Shown here piece by piece: positions 7,519 through 14,869 of a stretch of 22,442 nt of DNA; the stretch's first letter is position 1, and the number at the start of each line of letters is the position of its first letter. Made by a program: the position numbers and the translations under genes. The notes below the pieces were generated by a model that worked only from the letters and a program-made list of their open reading frames with translations, did no database searches and was not told the DNA's origin. Where the stretch lies: positions 1 to 22,442 of the forward strand of contig CAYYYL010000044.1 in the NCBI GenBank assembly GCA_964475835.1, in the 5' to 3' direction. This DNA comes from JABDCI01 sp964475835. Lineage in GTDB: Bacteria; Verrucomicrobiota; Verrucomicrobiia; JABWAM01.

Positions 7519-9377
7519 CAATTTCCTTCATGCCACGCCAAGCGAATGGGAAGGGCCAGATCCTTGGGGAGGAAGATGTCGAGCACGTTTTCTCCGTGAC
7601 TGCTGTGGATTCGCTCGTCATAGCGGAAGCGGGCATGCCCCATGAAGACGATTCCCTCGTCCCGGCCCACTACGGTGCCGTTGAAGGTGATGTCTCCGAC
7701 GCTTCCTCCGATCAAGTGATTACAGTAGAGGACCCCGTCGATGCGTGTCATCTCCCTGCGATCCACAAACAGGCCCTTTAGATCCACATCGGAAAAAGTG
7801 GATTCATAATATTTTCGGGAAGTGACGCCGTCGCTTTTGGTTCCTGTCGTGCCGTCAAAATTTTTATCAATGGCGTCATAGTTTCCGTTGAAAAAGGAGT
7901 CAGAACCGGATTTGAAGGATACGTACCCGTTGTCTTCATCCTTGGGGTCCACGATATATTTCGAAGTAAAGGGAGGTGTGGCGTAGTCCAAAAAGTCGGG
8001 GGAACCCGTATAGTTTCCAAAGATCACATTTCCACGGGCGACGAGACCGATCATGTCCTTGTTTCGGTTGGTGGCATAGGTGGAGTAGGGAGTGGAATCG
8101 GTGGCCGGATAGATCGGGGGATCCTTGGCGGTGAGATTGCCGATGATGTGGACATTGCGACGGGCGACGATGGTTCCCTGTCCTGTGTAAACGCCCTTGA
8201 TGACAAGGTCTCCCTGGACCACAAAAGGTCCGTGAAGTTTGATGGGATGACTTGCGTCCCCGGCAATGTACATGGCCTTGCCTTTGTTGCCCGCAGGACT
8301 GAAAAATTTCGCATAGGCGCCCTTGGCAACGACTCCAACGGTGGTTTCGTCCCCGAAGCTTTGATCCAACCGGGTGTATTTGTTCAGGCTTGAGTCCCAA
8401 TATTCGACATAGCCGGTTTTATCACTGGCGAGTTGCTCGTAGGCATCGACGGTGCCGATATAAGGCATCGTGAGAGGGTCCTGGTGCTCGCGGTGGGCGG
8501 AATCCGGTGAAACGTAGGCGACCCCGTCGTAGCCTGAGGAATATTTGGAGGTGGTTGGTTTTTTGGGATCGGCAGGGTTGCCGGGACGGGAACGATCCGA
8601 TTTGTCGGTGTAATATTTTTCAAGCCGATCAGCCCGGGAATCACCCTTGACGACACCCTCGGTTCCATTCGCCTTTGCAGCAATGGTGTAACCGTTGATG
8701 GTGGGGCCGTGCTTGTAGTTGAAGTTTCCATTGGAGCGGACATCGCCATCGATTTGGATCGTATGACCGTAGTGCCATCCCAGATTGTTGATGAAATAGG
8801 CGTAATCAAAAATTCTGGAAGCTGCCTGCTTGAATCGAATCGTTTCGTGGATAGTGCGTCGTGTTCCATTGTAGGTCCCCACCGAAATGAGTTTGAGATC
8901 GCCGATGGCATAGAGACTGTTCATGTCATCGCTGTGACCCCGTTTCTCCACTACGGTGACATCGTAGGTTCCACCTTGAAAATCGACGTTGTTGGGGAAT
9001 GAGACCGTGAAACCATTGTAGCTGATCGAGTGGCTCGTCATGCTGGATTTCTTGCTGAAAAAATCGAATTTATTCGGCCCCTGGGTTTCGTCCAGAGTCG
9101 TGGCCGGGTCATTGTAGACGTAGTACTTTGCGAAACTGTTTTTGGCACTCACAAGGCCGTTGGTGCTGACCACCGCGGCCTTGGCGGCTTCCATTCCCGC
9201 CTGGGCGATTAGGAAAGCCTTTGTAGAATCGTTTTCCCTCCGTGCCTGGATCACTTCTGACCCTGCATATTCGAGCAGGCCGGCCAGCATGATGGCGCAC
9301 ACGGCCACCACGGCGAGCGTCATCATCAGCGAATAACCGGAATCATTTCGACGGAATTTGTGAAAAATCGGATTCAT
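7518..9377 (-). CDS. PilX-like long pilin with extracellular domain (module B)
   Basis: The 619-residue product has a leader ending in D-S-G14 and a mature start Y-S-L-M-M, with Met instead of Glu at position 5. The hydrophobic helix is followed by L-A-G-L-L-E-Y-A-G-S-E and A-Q-A-G-M-E-A-A-K-A, a PilX-like pattern shared with the module C protein. Around residues 190-230 the element D-Y-A-Y-F-I-N-N then I-D-G-D-V-R-S-N-G-N-F-N-Y-K-H-G parallels the same site in module C and, more loosely, in module A. The middle contains repeated short strands with I-A-G-D, V-Q-G-D-L-V-I-K-G and N-V-H-I-I-G-N-L-T, typical of a beta-helix-like stack; the end has F-R-Y-D-E-R-I, which may correspond to F-H-Y-D-E-A-L of the module A protein. 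It starts 8 bases after the W-like gene ends. Confidence 0.83.
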   Translation of the reverse strand: MNPIFHKFRRNDSGYSLMMTLAVVAVCAIMLAGLLEYAGSEVIQARRENDSTKAFLIAQAGMEAAKAAVVSTNGLVSAKNSFAKYYVYNDPATTLDETQGPNKFDFFSKKSSMTSHSISYNGFTVSFPNNVDFQGGTYDVTVVEKRGHSDDMNSLYAIGDLKLISVGTYNGTRRTIHETIRFKQAASRIFDYAYFINNLGWHYGHTIQIDGDVRSNGNFNYKHGPTINGYTIAAKANGTEGVVKGDSRADRLEKYYTDKSDRSRPGNPADPKKPTTSKYSSGYDGVAYVSPDSAHREHQDPLTMPYIGTVDAYEQLASDKTGYVEYWDSSLNKYTRLDQSFGDETTVGVVAKGAYAKFFSPAGNKGKAMYIAGDASHPIKLHGPFVVQGDLVIKGVYTGQGTIVARRNVHIIGNLTAKDPPIYPATDSTPYSTYATNRNKDMIGLVARGNVIFGNYTGSPDFLDYATPPFTSKYIVDPKDEDNGYVSFKSGSDSFFNGNYDAIDKNFDGTTGTKSDGVTSRKYYESTFSDVDLKGLFVDRREMTRIDGVLYCNHLIGGSVGDITFNGTVVGRDEGIVFMGHARFRYDERIHSSHGENVLDIFLPKDLALPIRLAWHEGN

Positions 9378-9385
9378 GATCAGGC

Positions 9386-10072
9386 TTATTCCTGGGGATT
9401 GTTCCGGTAGGACGCGGTAGTCTCGTAGGTATTGGTGAGAACACGGCCTCCCGCCTTTTGAACCAGGAGGTCGAAGGTGAGTTTGACCATGGCGTTGGTT
9501 CCGGGTTCGGTAAACATGAAACGTCCCATGGAAATGGTGTTGGGAAAACCGTTCACCATGGGAATCTGGTCCCCCCCGTTGACTCGATAGTAAACGGTTT
9601 TGCTGGGTGTGTCGTACCCAATGGTGTAAAGGGCGGCCATCGAGGAGTCGGTATAGTTGGTCAGACTGATGTAACCAAAGGCTGTGAAATTTGTCTGAGC
9701 CCGGAAGGTGAAAGTCTGATTCGTGGGGGCAGTGGCGATGGTTGCGATAACAGGGTTGGGACTTCCAGGGGTTCCCTGATCGTTGTAGTAGACAGAATGA
9801 ATTCCTCCAAAGGTGCCCATCGGACCACGGGTGATTTTCTCAATGATCATGTCCGCCTTGCGCTGCGACTGGATTTTGGAAGAAGTATCGGAAAGTCCGC
9901 GATAGATGTAGATATTGAGAATCAATGCAGCTGCGGCAACCGCCATACCGATGGACATGGCGATCATCAGTTCCGGCAGCGTGAACGCGCTGCGAATACA
10001 CCCCGTTCCAAATGCATGATCGCGCGGCTCTTCCCGCTTTTTCAGCAAGCTGCTAGCGCATCGGGAAAACAT
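9386..10072 (-). CDS. Prepilin-type protein, PilW-like (module B)
   Basis: The 228-residue product has an unusually long leader of 29 residues ending R-S-A, then F-T-L-P-E-L with Glu at mature position 5 and an Ala/Ile-rich hydrophobic helix. The helix region that follows (Q-S-Q-R-K-A-D-M-I-I-E-K-I-T-R-G) matches the PilW-like pattern. The start at ATG 10072 overlaps the end of the V-like gene by 20 bases; a later start would shorten the leader, but the next candidates fall inside the pilin helix. Ala precedes the cleavage site, as in the W-like protein of module A. The rest is a Thr/Asn-rich strand domain with no motif that I can name. Confidence 0.84.
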   Translation of the reverse strand: MFSRCASSLLKKREEPRDHAFGTGCIRSAFTLPELMIAMSIGMAVAAAALILNIYIYRGLSDTSSKIQSQRKADMIIEKITRGPMGTFGGIHSVYYNDQGTPGSPNPVIATIATAPTNQTFTFRAQTNFTAFGYISLTNYTDSSMAALYTIGYDTPSKTVYYRVNGGDQIPMVNGFPNTISMGRFMFTEPGTNAMVKLTFDLLVQKAGGRVLTNTYETTASYRNNPQE

Positions 10073-10496
10073 AGGTGGCTCCGGTTTCTGTCATGATTCG
10101 GCTGGCACCGTGTACTTTTTGACGCCATTTGACTTCAACCGTCACGAGAAAATAGTTTTCCTTGGGGGTGATTGTGGTGATCCGGCTTTGAAATCCAGAT
10201 GCAAATACGGGATCGGTCACGACTGAAGGCACCTTGGTCTCATTCACTGAGGCCGTGCCACCTCCCGCGTTCACCATTCCGCGGATGGTTGCCTCCGTCC
10301 ATGTGCCTACATTTTCTATCTGGGTGGAAATCAGGTTGTTCGCGATATTCCGATTGCGGGCCGCCTGTGTGGAGTATTGGCCTATCAGAAGGGTGCTGAT
10401 CATCGCTCCTGCCACGACGGCAAAAACCCCGACGGAAATCATGACTTCCACGAGAGTGAACCCCTGCCAATAAAAGCGTCGATGACTTAGCCCCAT
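10053..10496 (-). CDS. Prepilin-type protein, PilV-like (module B, first gene)
   Basis: From ATG 10496 the product has 147 residues: a 12-residue leader (ending W-Q-G), cleavage before F-T-L-V-E-V, Glu at mature position 5 and a hydrophobic helix (G-V-F-A-V-V-A-G-A-M-I). This start is chosen because AGGTGA lies 8 bases upstream; ATG 10517 and TTG 10538 are in frame but have no ribosome site and the latter lies in an inverted repeat. The helix I-E-N-V-G-T-W-T-E resembles the module A V protein (V-E-Y-L-R-T-R-S-W-T-Q). Its place at the head of four overlapping - strand genes makes it the first gene of module B. It is separated from the transporter permease gene by about 130 bases. Confidence 0.83.
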   Translation of the reverse strand: MGLSHRRFYWQGFTLVEVMISVGVFAVVAGAMISTLLIGQYSTQAARNRNIANNLISTQIENVGTWTEATIRGMVNAGGGTASVNETKVPSVVTDPVFASGFQSRITTITPKENYFLVTVEVKWRQKVHGASRIMTETGATYVFPMR

Positions 10497-10524
10497 AAAT
10501 CCATTCACCTGTTTCATGTAATAT

Positions 10525-10541
10525 ACATTGACAATCAATGT
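10525..10541. promoter_or_regulatory. Inverted repeat upstream of pilin module B, possible operator
   Basis: ACATTGA and TCAATGT form perfect 7-base arms around a 3-base spacer. The site lies about 30 bases before the preferred start (10496) of the first module B gene, in an A+T-rich gap, with TATATT next to it on the - strand. It could be a protein-binding site or part of a weak hairpin; no second copy was noticed in the window. Function is inferred from position only. Confidence 0.35.
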
Positions 10542-10627
10542 TTTACACTTAAAACAATGCTCTTACTTGGTCGTGATGAGGTTTTCTAATTCGAAGTTAT
10601 GAGTCTATCTAATTGATGTTCAATAGC

Positions 10628-11386
10628 TTACATGTGGGTTAATCCCCAGCGAACACGAATGCGTTGCTCGATCATTCCGAAAAGGAAACGATCCAGGAGT
10701 AATCCAAAAAGAATGGTCACAATCATGATGCCGACGACCTGGGCCATGTCGTTGAGTTCCCGCCCCATATGAAGGAGAAAGCCAAGACCGAGGCTTGATT
10801 TGATGAGTTCTGCTGAGACAGCCCCATGCCAGCCGAGGGTCCATCCCAGTTTGATTCCGGTGACGACGTTGGGGAGGGTGGCAGGAACGATCACGCGATA
10901 GCCCATGGCGAAGCGGGATGTTCCCAGTGTGCGTGCGGCCCGGAGGTAGAGGGGGGGGATGTTGGCGATGCCATCGGCGGTGGCGATGGCGATTGCGCCC
11001 ATGGAGCTCATCACGATGACGAAGTAGATGCCGCTTTCATTAAGTCCGAAAATGAGAAGGGAAAAGGGAACCCAAGCGGCCGAGGGCAGGGTTTGGATCC
11101 CGAGAAGGAGGGATTTGAGGGCGTGTTTGACGGTCGGCAACATGCCCATCATAAGTCCCAACACGAGACCGATGCTCACGGAAATCCCGAAACCCACGAG
11201 CATGCGGAGCACCGTGGCCTTGAGGCTTGGGAGGAAAACGTTATCGGTCCAGAGCTCAAGGAGCCGCTGGATCACCATCCATGGGGAAGGAAGGATGTAT
11301 TTGGGGAGGAGGTGGAGTTCAAATACCGTCTGCCAGAAAATGATCAGGGATAGGTAGAAGACCGCCACTGTGATATTGCGTTTCAT
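10628..11386 (-). CDS. ssuC: ABC transporter permease, SsuC/TauC/NrtB-type
   Basis: The 252-residue product is a polytopic membrane protein with about six hydrophobic segments. The cytoplasmic coupling loop Y-L-R-A-A-R-T-L-G-T-S-R-F, followed by V-I-V-P-A-T-L-P-N-V-V-T-G-I-K-L-G, is the conserved loop of the SsuC/TauC/NrtB group, which import sulfonates, taurine or nitrate. The start at ATG 11386 has AAGG five bases upstream and precedes the first membrane helix; a TTG at 11404 is unlikely. It overlaps the ATPase gene by 68 bases, so the two are tightly linked. The substrate cannot be read from the permease; the neighbouring cysteine synthase suggests an organosulfur compound. The gene symbol is given for the family, not for proven substrate. 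Confidence 0.88.
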   Translation of the reverse strand: MKRNITVAVFYLSLIIFWQTVFELHLLPKYILPSPWMVIQRLLELWTDNVFLPSLKATVLRMLVGFGISVSIGLVLGLMMGMLPTVKHALKSLLLGIQTLPSAAWVPFSLLIFGLNESGIYFVIVMSSMGAIAIATADGIANIPPLYLRAARTLGTSRFAMGYRVIVPATLPNVVTGIKLGWTLGWHGAVSAELIKSSLGLGFLLHMGRELNDMAQVVGIMIVTILFGLLLDRFLFGMIEQRIRVRWGLTHM

Positions 11387-12212
11387 CGTCACCTTCTTCT
11401 TCAAGTTCAGTTTTCAAATCGACAAGGATTTGTGCCGCGTGCTGGCTGACATCCTGGTCGTAGAAATCCCTGGGGCGAGAGAGGTTCACCACGACCTCCC
11501 GCTTGATGCGGCCGGGTCGTGACGTGAACATCAAAATGCGATCGCCAAGGCAGGCGGCCTCACGCACGTTGTGTGTAACAAAAATCACCGTCTTACGCGT
11601 GCGCGCGAAAATTTCCTGCACGTGGCCATAGAGCCGTTCCCGGGTAAGCGCGTCCAACGCTCCAAAGGGTTCGTCCATGAGAAGAATGCGGGGGTTGGGA
11701 GCCAGGGCGCGGGCCAGAGCCACTCGTTGCTTCATTCCTCCGGAAAGTTCGTGAATATAGGAATTCTCGAATTTGCTCAGATGCACCAGGTTCAAATAGT
11801 AGCGTGCCACCTCCCGTCGATCTGACCGAGTCAGCTTGGCCTTACGCTTCAAACCAAACACCACGTTGTCCACAACGGTCAGCCATGGAAAAAGAGCATG
11901 CTCCTGAAACATCACCATGCGATCAAAGCCAGGACCTGTGACCTGTTTCCCGTCCACAAGGATCTGTCCGCTGGTGGGAAATTCGAAGCCCGCAATTAAA
12001 TTCAATAGGGTGGATTTTCCGCATCCCGAGGGACCGACGAGCACAAGGAACTCACCCTCCCGGACTTCCAGCGTCGTGGGTTGCAGGGCTTCCACGATGC
12101 CCTTGCGCGTGGCGAACGCCTTCGTCGCTCCGAGGATGCTCACCTTGGCGGGGGCGATTGGGTTCTCCAGTTGAAGAACTTCGGAGCTGGGTTGAGGGGT
12201 CGGTTCCGACAT
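11319..12212 (-). CDS. ssuB: ABC transporter ATP-binding protein, SsuB/TauB-type
   Basis: The 297-residue product has all the ABC ATPase motifs: Walker A G-P-S-G-C-G-K-S-T (60-68), Q-loop Gln103, signature L-S-G-G-M-K-Q-R (156-163), Walker B I-L-L-M-D-E-P (176-182), D-loop A-L-D-A-L-T and switch His214. The sequence between Walker A and the signature (M-F-Q-E-H-A-L-F-P-W-L-T) fits the nitrate/sulfonate/taurine importers. After about residue 265 the tail (E-L-E-E-E-G-D-D-E-T to the end) is hydrophilic and overlaps the permease gene by 68 bases, so this end may be a late extension. The first about 24 residues are poorly conserved in type (Pro/Ser/Glu-rich). No Shine-Dalgarno sequence precedes the ATG at 12212, because an intrinsic terminator and its T run occupy that place. 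Confidence 0.9.
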   Translation of the reverse strand: MSEPTPQPSSEVLQLENPIAPAKVSILGATKAFATRKGIVEALQPTTLEVREGEFLVLVGPSGCGKSTLLNLIAGFEFPTSGQILVDGKQVTGPGFDRMVMFQEHALFPWLTVVDNVVFGLKRKAKLTRSDRREVARYYLNLVHLSKFENSYIHELSGGMKQRVALARALAPNPRILLMDEPFGALDALTRERLYGHVQEIFARTRKTVIFVTHNVREAACLGDRILMFTSRPGRIKREVVVNLSRPRDFYDQDVSQHAAQILVDLKTELEEEGDDETQYHSGGLLPIPDHFLADGI

Positions 12213-12216
12213 GTCG

Positions 12217-12249
12217 AAAAAAAGGCGACCAGTCCAGGCGGACTGGTCG
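12217..12249 (-). terminator. Rho-independent terminator after the cysteine synthase gene
   Basis: A 10-base-pair GC-rich stem (arms at 12226-12235 and 12240-12249, perfectly complementary) encloses a 4-base loop. On the - strand it is followed by CC and then seven T (12223-12217). This is a textbook intrinsic terminator reading away from cysK, which ends 30 bases upstream. Its T run stops only four bases before the ssuB-like ATG, so it also separates, or attenuates, expression of the transporter ATPase and permease. Confidence 0.85.
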
Positions 12250-12278
12250 ACGTGTGAAGAATGGGTGGAGAGGGGGGA

Positions 12279-13268
12279 TTAGGTCTTCGGACGAGAATCA
12301 AAGTTCTCGCCGTTGATCAAATCGCTTTCAATGTTGATGTCCGAGAAAAGCCACGAGGAGAGGTAGCGTTCCGAGCAGGAGGGCATTACAGCCACGATGG
12401 TCTTGCCCTTGTTCTCCGGACGTTTCGCGATCTGAAGGGCCGCCCATGCAATGGCGCCGCTGGAGATGCCGACGGGGATTCCATCAAGCGTATTGATTTC
12501 CTTGCTCAAGGGGCCGGAGTCTTCTTCTTTTACGGGGATAATCTCATCCACGAACTTCATGTTCAGATTTTCCGGGATGAAACCCGCTCCGATACCTTGG
12601 ATTTTGTGAGGTCCAGGTTTGCCGCCGGCCATGACTGGGGAGGATGCGGGTTCGACGGCGACTGCTTTGAAGGATGCCTTGCGCTGTTTGAGCACTTCGG
12701 CGACCCCCGTGATGGTTCCGCCGGTGCCGACGCCTGCGACGACGATGTCCACCTTGCCGTCCGTATCCTTCCAGATTTCCTCCGCGGTGGTCTTCCGATG
12801 GATCTCCGGGTTTGCAGGGTTGGAAAACTGCTGGAGAATGACACTGCTGGGGATCTTCGCATGGATCTCCTCGGCTTTCGCGATGGCCCCCTTCATTCCC
12901 TTGGCGCCTTCGGTCAGAACGAGTTTCGCGCCGAGAATCTTCAGCAGTTTGCGACGTTCCAGACTCATGGTTTCAGGCATGGTGAGGATCAGGGGGATGC
13001 CCTTGGCGGCGGCGACAAACGCGAGGGCGATGCCGGTGTTTCCACTGGTGGGTTCGATCAGAATGGTGTCCTTCGTGATTTTTCCCGACTTGAGACCGGC
13101 GTCGATCATCGAGAATCCGATGCGATCCTTCACGCTGGCGAGCGGATTGAAAAATTCCAACTTGAGCAGAACATCCGCGACGGCGCCGTGTTTTTGGGCG
13201 GTGCGATTCAGACGGACGAGTGGCGTGTTGCCAATGGTTTCGGTGATGTCATTGAAGATGCGAGGCAT
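12279..13268 (-). CDS. cysK: Cysteine synthase (O-acetylserine sulfhydrylase)
   Basis: The 329-residue product matches the CysK/CysM family over its whole length. It joins sulfide to O-acetylserine to form cysteine, using PLP in the cytoplasm. Visible features are the entry I-G-N-T-P-L-V-R-L, the PLP lysine in N-P-L-A-S-V-K-D-R (Lys47), the substrate loop P-T-S-G-N-T-G (73-79), the phosphate-binding G-T-G-G-T (181-185) and the I-S-S-G segment (268-271) facing the PLP ring nitrogen. The end reads P-S-C-S-E-R-Y-L-S-S, a variant of the usual P-S-x-G-E-R-Y-L-S. AGGAG lies about seven bases before the ATG. It sits between the substrate-binding protein gene (62 bases upstream) and the terminator, probably in one transcript with the former, which ties the transporter to sulfur assimilation. 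Confidence 0.95.
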   Translation of the reverse strand: MPRIFNDITETIGNTPLVRLNRTAQKHGAVADVLLKLEFFNPLASVKDRIGFSMIDAGLKSGKITKDTILIEPTSGNTGIALAFVAAAKGIPLILTMPETMSLERRKLLKILGAKLVLTEGAKGMKGAIAKAEEIHAKIPSSVILQQFSNPANPEIHRKTTAEEIWKDTDGKVDIVVAGVGTGGTITGVAEVLKQRKASFKAVAVEPASSPVMAGGKPGPHKIQGIGAGFIPENLNMKFVDEIIPVKEEDSGPLSKEINTLDGIPVGISSGAIAWAALQIAKRPENKGKTIVAVMPSCSERYLSSWLFSDINIESDLINGENFDSRPKT

Positions 13269-13330
13269 GGTGAACTCCTGGGATAGATTACGGCAAAAAC
13301 AGAGTGAGCAAGAAGGGGTAAACTAGCATT

Positions 13331-14335
13331 TCACTGAACGGACGGCAATCCTTTCTCTTTCAGCACGTTGTTCAGAAGAGAGAGGTCATAAATGTGGGAT
13401 AAATCGGGGTTTTCCCGCAAAAAACCCGCCTTGTGGGCGTCCTCAGCGGACTTTTTCAGGGAGGTGCTGATGGGATCCCATGTCAATTCAACGCGTTGAA
13501 GCGAGGAGGCGATCACAGAATCCGGAAGGGCTTTACCTGTAAGCGCCTTGATCTCCTTGTTTAAAATCACCGCTGCGGCTTTCTTATCCGCGTTGATTCG
13601 CTGTGTTACTTCGATGTGCGCGCGGATCAGTTTTTGGATGAGTTCCGGTTTTTTTTTCAAAAACGCAGCACTCACGATGAGATGGGTGGTGACGTATTTT
13701 CCATTGGGCCAGAGGTCTTTTTCCTCGAGGAAAACTTTCCCCTGCGCTTCCTGTTCCAGACGAGAGACCCAGGGTTCCACGGTCCATGCCCCGGCGATCT
13801 CCTTTTTCTGAAAGAGCGTGAATTGGTCCGCGTTGGCGATGGGGATGATCGTCAGGTTCCCACCCTTTTCTTTGAGTTTGTAGCCCTTGTCCTGGAACCA
13901 GTTTCGCGCGGCGACATCCTGGGTGCCGCCAAGCTGGGGGGTGGCGATCGATTTGTCACCGAAATCCTTGTCGTTTGCGATCCCTGCGTCGGACCGAACC
14001 ACCAGGGCGGCACCGCCACTGGCGGCACCGGCCACGATTCGGAGTCCTTCACCATCCGTTTTGATGTAACCGTTGATGGCGGGATTCGGTCCGATGAAGG
14101 TGGCATCGATGGCGCCGGTGAAGAGGGCTTCGATGGCGGAGGGGCCCGCGTTGAAGGTGCTCCATTGGATGGGAGCTCCGATCGCTTTTTCAAAATCGCC
14201 CGTGGCGTGGGCATACACAGCCTGGGCATGCGTGATGTTGGGAAAGTGCCCAAGGCGAAGCACTTTCGCTTCCTCTGCATGAGCCGTCAGAAGAAACAAG
14301 GAAAGGAGCCCAAACAAAAAGAGGAGGGATTTCAT
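13331..14335 (-). CDS. ABC transporter substrate-binding protein, SsuA/TauA/NrtA-like
   Basis: From ATG 14335 the product has 334 residues and a clean signal peptide (K-S-L-L-F-L-F-G-L-L core, cleavage after A-H-A). A TTG at 14362 would add nine residues in front of the signal and is less likely. The mature protein begins with L-R-L-G-H-F-P-N-I-T-H-A-Q, the conserved entry of periplasmic proteins for sulfonates, taurine and nitrate, and contains G-P-S-A-I-E-A-L-F-T-G-A-I-D-A-T-F-I-G-P and T-P-Q-L-G-G-T-Q-D-V-A, the ligand-contact strands of this group. It is presumably the receptor for the SsuBC-like pair, although cysK and a terminator lie between them. No sulfonate monooxygenase gene is in the window, so the substrate remains open. 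No good ribosome site is seen. Confidence 0.9.
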   Translation of the reverse strand: MKSLLFLFGLLSLFLLTAHAEEAKVLRLGHFPNITHAQAVYAHATGDFEKAIGAPIQWSTFNAGPSAIEALFTGAIDATFIGPNPAINGYIKTDGEGLRIVAGAASGGAALVVRSDAGIANDKDFGDKSIATPQLGGTQDVAARNWFQDKGYKLKEKGGNLTIIPIANADQFTLFQKKEIAGAWTVEPWVSRLEQEAQGKVFLEEKDLWPNGKYVTTHLIVSAAFLKKKPELIQKLIRAHIEVTQRINADKKAAAVILNKEIKALTGKALPDSVIASSLQRVELTWDPISTSLKKSAEDAHKAGFLRENPDLSHIYDLSLLNNVLKEKGLPSVQ

Positions 14336-14404
14336 ATGGCTGGCCACGGAGGATTTATTCAATGGTTAACTGACGATCGTAAAAAATGTGGATGATGCAA
14401 GGTT

Positions 14405-14869
14405 TTAAATTCCGTCCCCGGCCACATATTCATGGGCAAAGACTTCGCGATGGGCGACGGGGAGGTTTAGATATACGGAGGCGAGGCTGGCGTGGTCCAT
14501 CAGGCGTGCGATGTAGTTTCGCACATCGAGAAAGAGACGCCGGAAGCGGCACCGTTTCTCCTGGGTGCAGGGTTCGTATCCGGTGACGGAGACACACCCG
14601 ATGGGGGCGAGGATGCCGTCAAAGTGGCGGACGACTTCGCCCATGGTGATGTTTTTGGGTTCCTTTGCCAGAAAGTAACCGCCTTCCTTTCCTGCACTGC
14701 TGTTGACCCAGCCCCGGGATTTCATTTCCAACATGATCTGTTCAAGAAATCGTTTCGGCACGTCATTCCTCTGTGCCAGCTCGCGGATCGAGATCGGACC
14801 CTTGCTGTGCTCCGCAATCAGATCGAAAAGGACTCTCAAGGCGTAGTCCGTTTTCCTGGAAATTTTCAT
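14405..14869 (-). CDS. Rrf2-family transcriptional regulator with three cysteines (CymR/IscR-like)
   Basis: The 154-residue product starts M-K-I-S-R-K-T-D-Y-A-L-R-V-L, the Rrf2 signature, with a winged helix-turn-helix to about residue 75 (I-S-I-R-E-L-A-Q-R-N-D-V-P-K-R-F-L-E-Q; K-E-G-G-Y-F-L-A as wing). Cys92, Cys101 and Cys107 lie where IscR (Cys92, 98, 104) and NsrR bind an Fe-S cluster, but the first gap is eight residues rather than five. By family knowledge it senses cysteine, O-acetylserine or Fe-S status. Its location before a sulfonate-type binding protein and cysK points to sulfur control. The ATG overlaps a long palindrome and lies about 8 bases after a -10 hexamer, so the mRNA may be leaderless; no Shine-Dalgarno sequence is present. 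Confidence 0.9.
   Translation of the reverse strand: MKISRKTDYALRVLFDLIAEHSKGPISIRELAQRNDVPKRFLEQIMLEMKSRGWVNSSAGKEGGYFLAKEPKNITMGEVVRHFDGILAPIGCVSVTGYEPCTQEKRCRFRRLFLDVRNYIARLMDHASLASVYLNLPVAHREVFAHEYVAGDGI

Noticed and set aside
9458..10096. A 212-residue + strand frame opposite the module B W-like gene
   Set aside because: Antisense shadow; the opposite frame has a prepilin motif and correct operon overlap.
12261..13286. A 341-residue open frame on the + strand covering cysK
   Set aside because: It is antisense to a clearly conserved cysK, has no ribosome site or recognisable motif, and such mirror frames are common in G+C-rich genes.
13319..13326. TAAACTAG before cysK, identical to 8 bases in the centre of the 14869-14891 palindrome
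   Set aside because: The match does not extend into the arms, and an 8-base match is expected by chance in a window of this size.
14373..14380. ACGATCGT palindrome upstream of the binding-protein gene
   Set aside because: A perfect 8-base palindrome of this kind is frequent by chance and does not match the arms of the Rrf2-type site.
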